64,000 nucleotides of DNA from Fontibacillus panacisegetis (lineage in GTDB: Bacteria > Bacillota > Bacilli > Paenibacillales > Paenibacillaceae): the NCBI RefSeq assembly GCF_900102215.1, contig NZ_FNBG01000008.1, positions 94,371-158,370 on the forward strand, in the 5' to 3' direction. Positions within the stretch are counted from its first letter, which is position 1. Each line of letters begins with the position of its first letter. The position numbers and the translations under genes were made by a program. The notes beneath the pieces were generated by a model, which was given only the letters and a program-made list of their open reading frames with translations, made no database searches and had not been told where the DNA came from. Shown in pieces: positions 61,620 through 64,000 of this stretch.

Positions 61620-62234
61620 ATGAGAAGAAAAGAATTCGCAGTAGAAGACAAGCAAGAAATCGAGAAATTTTTAAAGGAAATGACCTTTGGTTTTCTCGGG
61701 ACTGTAGGTGAAGACGGCTGGAGCAGAGTGACTCCGCTTAATTTTGTGTATGACGGCAATTATTTTTATTTCCACGGAAGTCTTGCAGGCGAAAAGATGA
61801 AGCATTTAGCGCATGATCCCAGAGTCAGCTTTACGGTTGCCAAGGAGTACGCGATCATTCCGTCATATTTTACCGATCCGGTATTGGCTTGTCCTGCTTC
61901 TGCTTTTTTTAAAAGTGTTATGGTAAGAGGAAAAGTAGAAAAAGTGGAGGATCTTGATGAAAAAGCTTCCGTGTTCACTTTATTTATGGAAAAGCTCCAG
62001 CCTGAGGGTGGCTATCAGCCGATCACAATAGACATTCCACAATATAGAGGACAATTAAAGGCAGTATCTCTGTGCAGAATCGTTCCAGAATCAATCACTG
62101 CTAAATTTAAATTTGGACAAAATACAAACGGTGAGAAGTTCGAAGGAATCGTGCAAGGCCTTCAGGAACGAAATTGCCCTATGGATCACGAAACGATTTC
62201 CTTAATGAAAAAATATTGTCCCCACCATAATTAA
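61620..62234 (+). CDS. Pyridoxamine-5'-phosphate-oxidase-like FMN split-barrel protein
   Basis: 204 residues. 'FGFLGTVGEDGWSRVTPLNF' and 'YFYFHGSLAGEKMKHLAHDP' are typical of the PNPOx/NimA-like FMN-binding barrel, as is 'VSFTVAKEYAIIPSYFTDP'. A PNPOx-like protein next to a PLP-sensing MocR regulator hints at B6 or amine chemistry, but NimA-like or other FMN functions fit too. GGAGGGAACCCTTA before the ATG. Confidence 0.85.
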   Translation: MRRKEFAVEDKQEIEKFLKEMTFGFLGTVGEDGWSRVTPLNFVYDGNYFYFHGSLAGEKMKHLAHDPRVSFTVAKEYAIIPSYFTDPVLACPASAFFKSVMVRGKVEKVEDLDEKASVFTLFMEKLQPEGGYQPITIDIPQYRGQLKAVSLCRIVPESITAKFKFGQNTNGEKFEGIVQGLQERNCPMDHETISLMKKYCPHHN

Positions 62235-62350
62235 AATTGATATGGGAACGCGCGATTTATCCGTGACGGTAAAGGAACGAAATGATATAATGTTAGGCAG
62301 TCAAAACGGCACTGTCCTATATCAAAACCGATTGGAAGGATGAAACGTAG

Positions 62351-63646
62351 ATGAACCCACTCGCGGAGCAGTTAAACGAGAATCTGAAATCCGGCAATGT
62401 CCATGTGTATGAAATGCTGTCTACACTGGGTAAAGAAATTTATTTCCCAAAAGAAGGTATTCTGAGCCAATCTGCCGAAGCTTCGGCTAACGCTAAGAAG
62501 TATAATGCCACTATCGGAATCGCTACAGAAAATGGCGGACCTATGCACTTGGCATCGATTCAAGAAACGTTGTCAGCATATAAACCGCAAGATCTGTACC
62601 CATATGCACCTCCCGCAGGTAAACCTGAGCTGCGCAAAGTATGGCGTGAGAAAATGCTGCGTGAGAACCCTGCCCTTACGGATAAAAGCTTCGGCAACCC
62701 AGTCGTTACCAATGCGCTTACTCATGGCCTAAGCATTGTAGCTGATCTTTTTGCTGATGAAGGCGATGCTGTTATCTACCCTGATAAAAACTGGGAGAAC
62801 TATGAATTAACATTTGGTATTCGCCGTCACGCAGAAATCATCAACTATCCGCTGTTTACTGAAGATATGAAATTTAACAGCCAAGGCTTGCGTGATGCAC
62901 TGCTGGCACAAAAGGATAAAGGTAAAGCGATCGTCATTCTGAATTTCCCGAACAACCCAACTGGATATACTCCAGGTGCAAAGGAAGGCGAGGAGATCGT
63001 ATCCGCGATCAAAGAAGCTGCTGAAGCTGGTATTAACGTTGTTGTCGTTACAGACGATGCCTACTTCGGACTGTTCTTCGAGGATTCCTTGTCCGAATCA
63101 TTGTTCGGTAAACTATCCGGTCTGCATCCTCGTATTTTACCTGTTAAGGTTGATGGTGCAACCAAAGAAGAATATGTATGGGGCTTCCGTGTCGGATTCA
63201 TCACATATGCGGCTGAGAGCGGGGATGTTCTGGCTGCTCTGGAACAAAAAACGCTCGGGATCATCCGTGCGACCATTTCTAGCGCTTCCCATCCGTCCCA
63301 AACGTTCGTTTTACAAGCATTAAAATCACCAGATTTTGAAGCTCAAAAAGAAGAGAAATTCGCTATTATGAAAGGTCGTGCCAATAAGGTCAAAGCCCTT
63401 CTGGACAGCGGAAAATATGGAGATGTATGGGAATACTATCCTTTCAACTCAGGCTATTTCATGTGTCTCAAGCTGAAAACAGTAAATGCTGAGGCGCTTC
63501 GTCAACATTTGATCCATGAATATGGAGTTGGTACCATCGCTTTGGGAGACACTGACCTTCGCGTTGCATTCTCTTGTATCGCTGAAGAAAATCTGGAAGA
63601 TCTGTTCGATCTGGTCTACAAAGGTGTACTTGATCTCCAGGCATAA
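62351..63646 (+). CDS. Class I/II PLP-dependent aminotransferase
   Basis: 431 residues. 'ATENGGPMHLASIQETLSAY', 'LYPYAPPAGKPELRKVWREK', 'ILNFPNNPTGYTPGAKEG' (NPTG motif), 'VVVTDDAYFGLFFED', with PLP Lys in 'VDGATKEEYVWGFRVGFITY'. Longer than most AAT-I aminotransferases. Amino-group donor and acceptor cannot be told. GGAAGGATGAAACGTAG precedes the ATG. Followed by a short sporulation-type peptide gene. Confidence 0.9.
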   Translation: MNPLAEQLNENLKSGNVHVYEMLSTLGKEIYFPKEGILSQSAEASANAKKYNATIGIATENGGPMHLASIQETLSAYKPQDLYPYAPPAGKPELRKVWREKMLRENPALTDKSFGNPVVTNALTHGLSIVADLFADEGDAVIYPDKNWENYELTFGIRRHAEIINYPLFTEDMKFNSQGLRDALLAQKDKGKAIVILNFPNNPTGYTPGAKEGEEIVSAIKEAAEAGINVVVVTDDAYFGLFFEDSLSESLFGKLSGLHPRILPVKVDGATKEEYVWGFRVGFITYAAESGDVLAALEQKTLGIIRATISSASHPSQTFVLQALKSPDFEAQKEEKFAIMKGRANKVKALLDSGKYGDVWEYYPFNSGYFMCLKLKTVNAEALRQHLIHEYGVGTIALGDTDLRVAFSCIAEENLEDLFDLVYKGVLDLQA

Positions 63647-63682
63647 AAACTCAATTTCCAATTTCATTCGTACACTAGCCCA

Positions 63683-63711
63683 AGCACGCCTCCTTTTACG
63701 TTCATAGTATA
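63683..63711 (+). promoter_or_regulatory. Sigma-K-like promoter of the YjcZ-like peptide
   Basis: AGCA (63,683-63,686, 3 of 4), 16 bases, CATAGTATA (63,703-63,711, full -10 match), 40 bp before the ATG. Confidence 0.5.
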
Positions 63712-63750
63712 TGGTGTATAAACCATCCAAAACGTGAAAGGGGAATGTAC

Positions 63751-63888
63751 ATGAGTGGAATTGCTGAAGATAGAGGCGGATGTTGTCCGGGACCAGGACC
63801 TGGATATGGTAGTATGTTTACAAGTACTGGAGCAATCCTTGTACTCTTCATCCTGCTGGTAATTATCAGCCGTACATTTGTATATTAA
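63751..63888 (+). CDS. YjcZ-like sporulation peptide
   Basis: 45 residues: Cys-Cys followed by GPGPGYG, then a single hydrophobic helix 'AILVLFILLVIISRTF' ending VY. This is the size and layout of YjcZ/SscA-type sporulation peptides (short Gly-rich head and a C-terminal 'LFILLVII' helix). A-rich AAAGGGGAAT before the ATG, and a sigma-K-like promoter upstream. Function in the family is germination- or coat-related; unproven here. Confidence 0.7.
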   Translation: MSGIAEDRGGCCPGPGPGYGSMFTSTGAILVLFILLVIISRTFVY

Positions 63889-63904
63889 TTAAGATACAAA
63901 CAAA

Positions 63905-64000
63905 GGGGCTGTCCCAAAAGTAGGTTTAGTGTCAAAACTAGAAATAGCGGTGCAAGGAAGACGCCCCCTGCACCGCTTGATCCTGCCGCATTCTATGACC
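63905..64000 (+). mobile_element. MITE-like element, copy 3 (left end, runs off the window)
   Basis: GGGGCTGTCCCAAAAGTAGG begins the copy, followed by the same agcggtgcaaggaag hairpin and cttgatcctgccgcattc block as copy 1. Same orientation as copy 1. Confidence 0.85.

Overview
The window comes from a low-to-mid GC, endospore-forming Firmicute, most likely Paenibacillus or a close relative in the Paenibacillaceae. The evidence is a 74-residue GerE-type regulator, a YhcN/YlaJ-type sporulation lipoprotein, CotS-, CgeB-, CotSA- and YheC/YheD-like spore-coat families, a YjcZ-like peptide, AGGAGG ribosome binding sites and frequent TTG/GTG starts. No tRNA, rRNA, phage or CRISPR locus was seen.

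Left flank (1-12,000), housekeeping: an ArsR-type regulator with an MFS exporter; gerE; glycerol kinase glpK; a Fur-box-controlled efeOBU iron-uptake operon closed by a terminator; a MarR regulator; and an RpiR-type regulator with nagB and nagA for N-acetylglucosamine-6-phosphate catabolism.

Centre (about 12,400-51,750), a roughly 39-kb spore-surface glycan and coat locus of about 35 genes in several operons. It makes activated sugars (UDP-HexNAc dehydrogenase, two epimerases, UTP-glucose-1-P uridylyltransferase, an RmlA-like nucleotidyltransferase, a PIG-L deacetylase). It carries about 16 glycosyltransferases of the GT4, GT2, GT-D and CgeB-like kinds, two kinases of CotS and PI3/4-kinase-like type, an ATP-grasp YheC/YheD protein, and several low-complexity or orphan proteins. 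Unusual features are glycosyltransferases fused to an FG-GAP beta-propeller, a prealbumin-like beta-sandwich, a PLL/tectonin-like propeller or a (GPGT)n tail; polycationic N-termini on enzymes and on stand-alone proteins; and a repeated aromatic GxxxG tag on five neighbouring products. None of the sugar enzymes shows a signal peptide or membrane segment, so they probably act in the mother-cell cytoplasm. Several transcription units have a sigma-K-like -10 (CATAnnnTA).

Right flank (51,750-64,000), housekeeping: a TPP-riboswitch-controlled ECF transporter (ykoEDC type), phosphatidylserine decarboxylase, a DUF4097-like lipoprotein, a class V aminotransferase-fold enzyme, an AraC regulator, a MocR/PdxR-type regulator divergent from an FMN split-barrel protein, a class I/II aminotransferase, and two very small genes (38 and 45 residues).

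Three copies of a roughly 390-bp non-coding element with terminal inverted repeats (MITE-like) lie at 12,015, 41,589 and 63,905. The first two are inverted relative to each other and bracket 29 kb of the spore locus. Two further repeat families occur at 41,514/56,008 and at 44,761/44,983.
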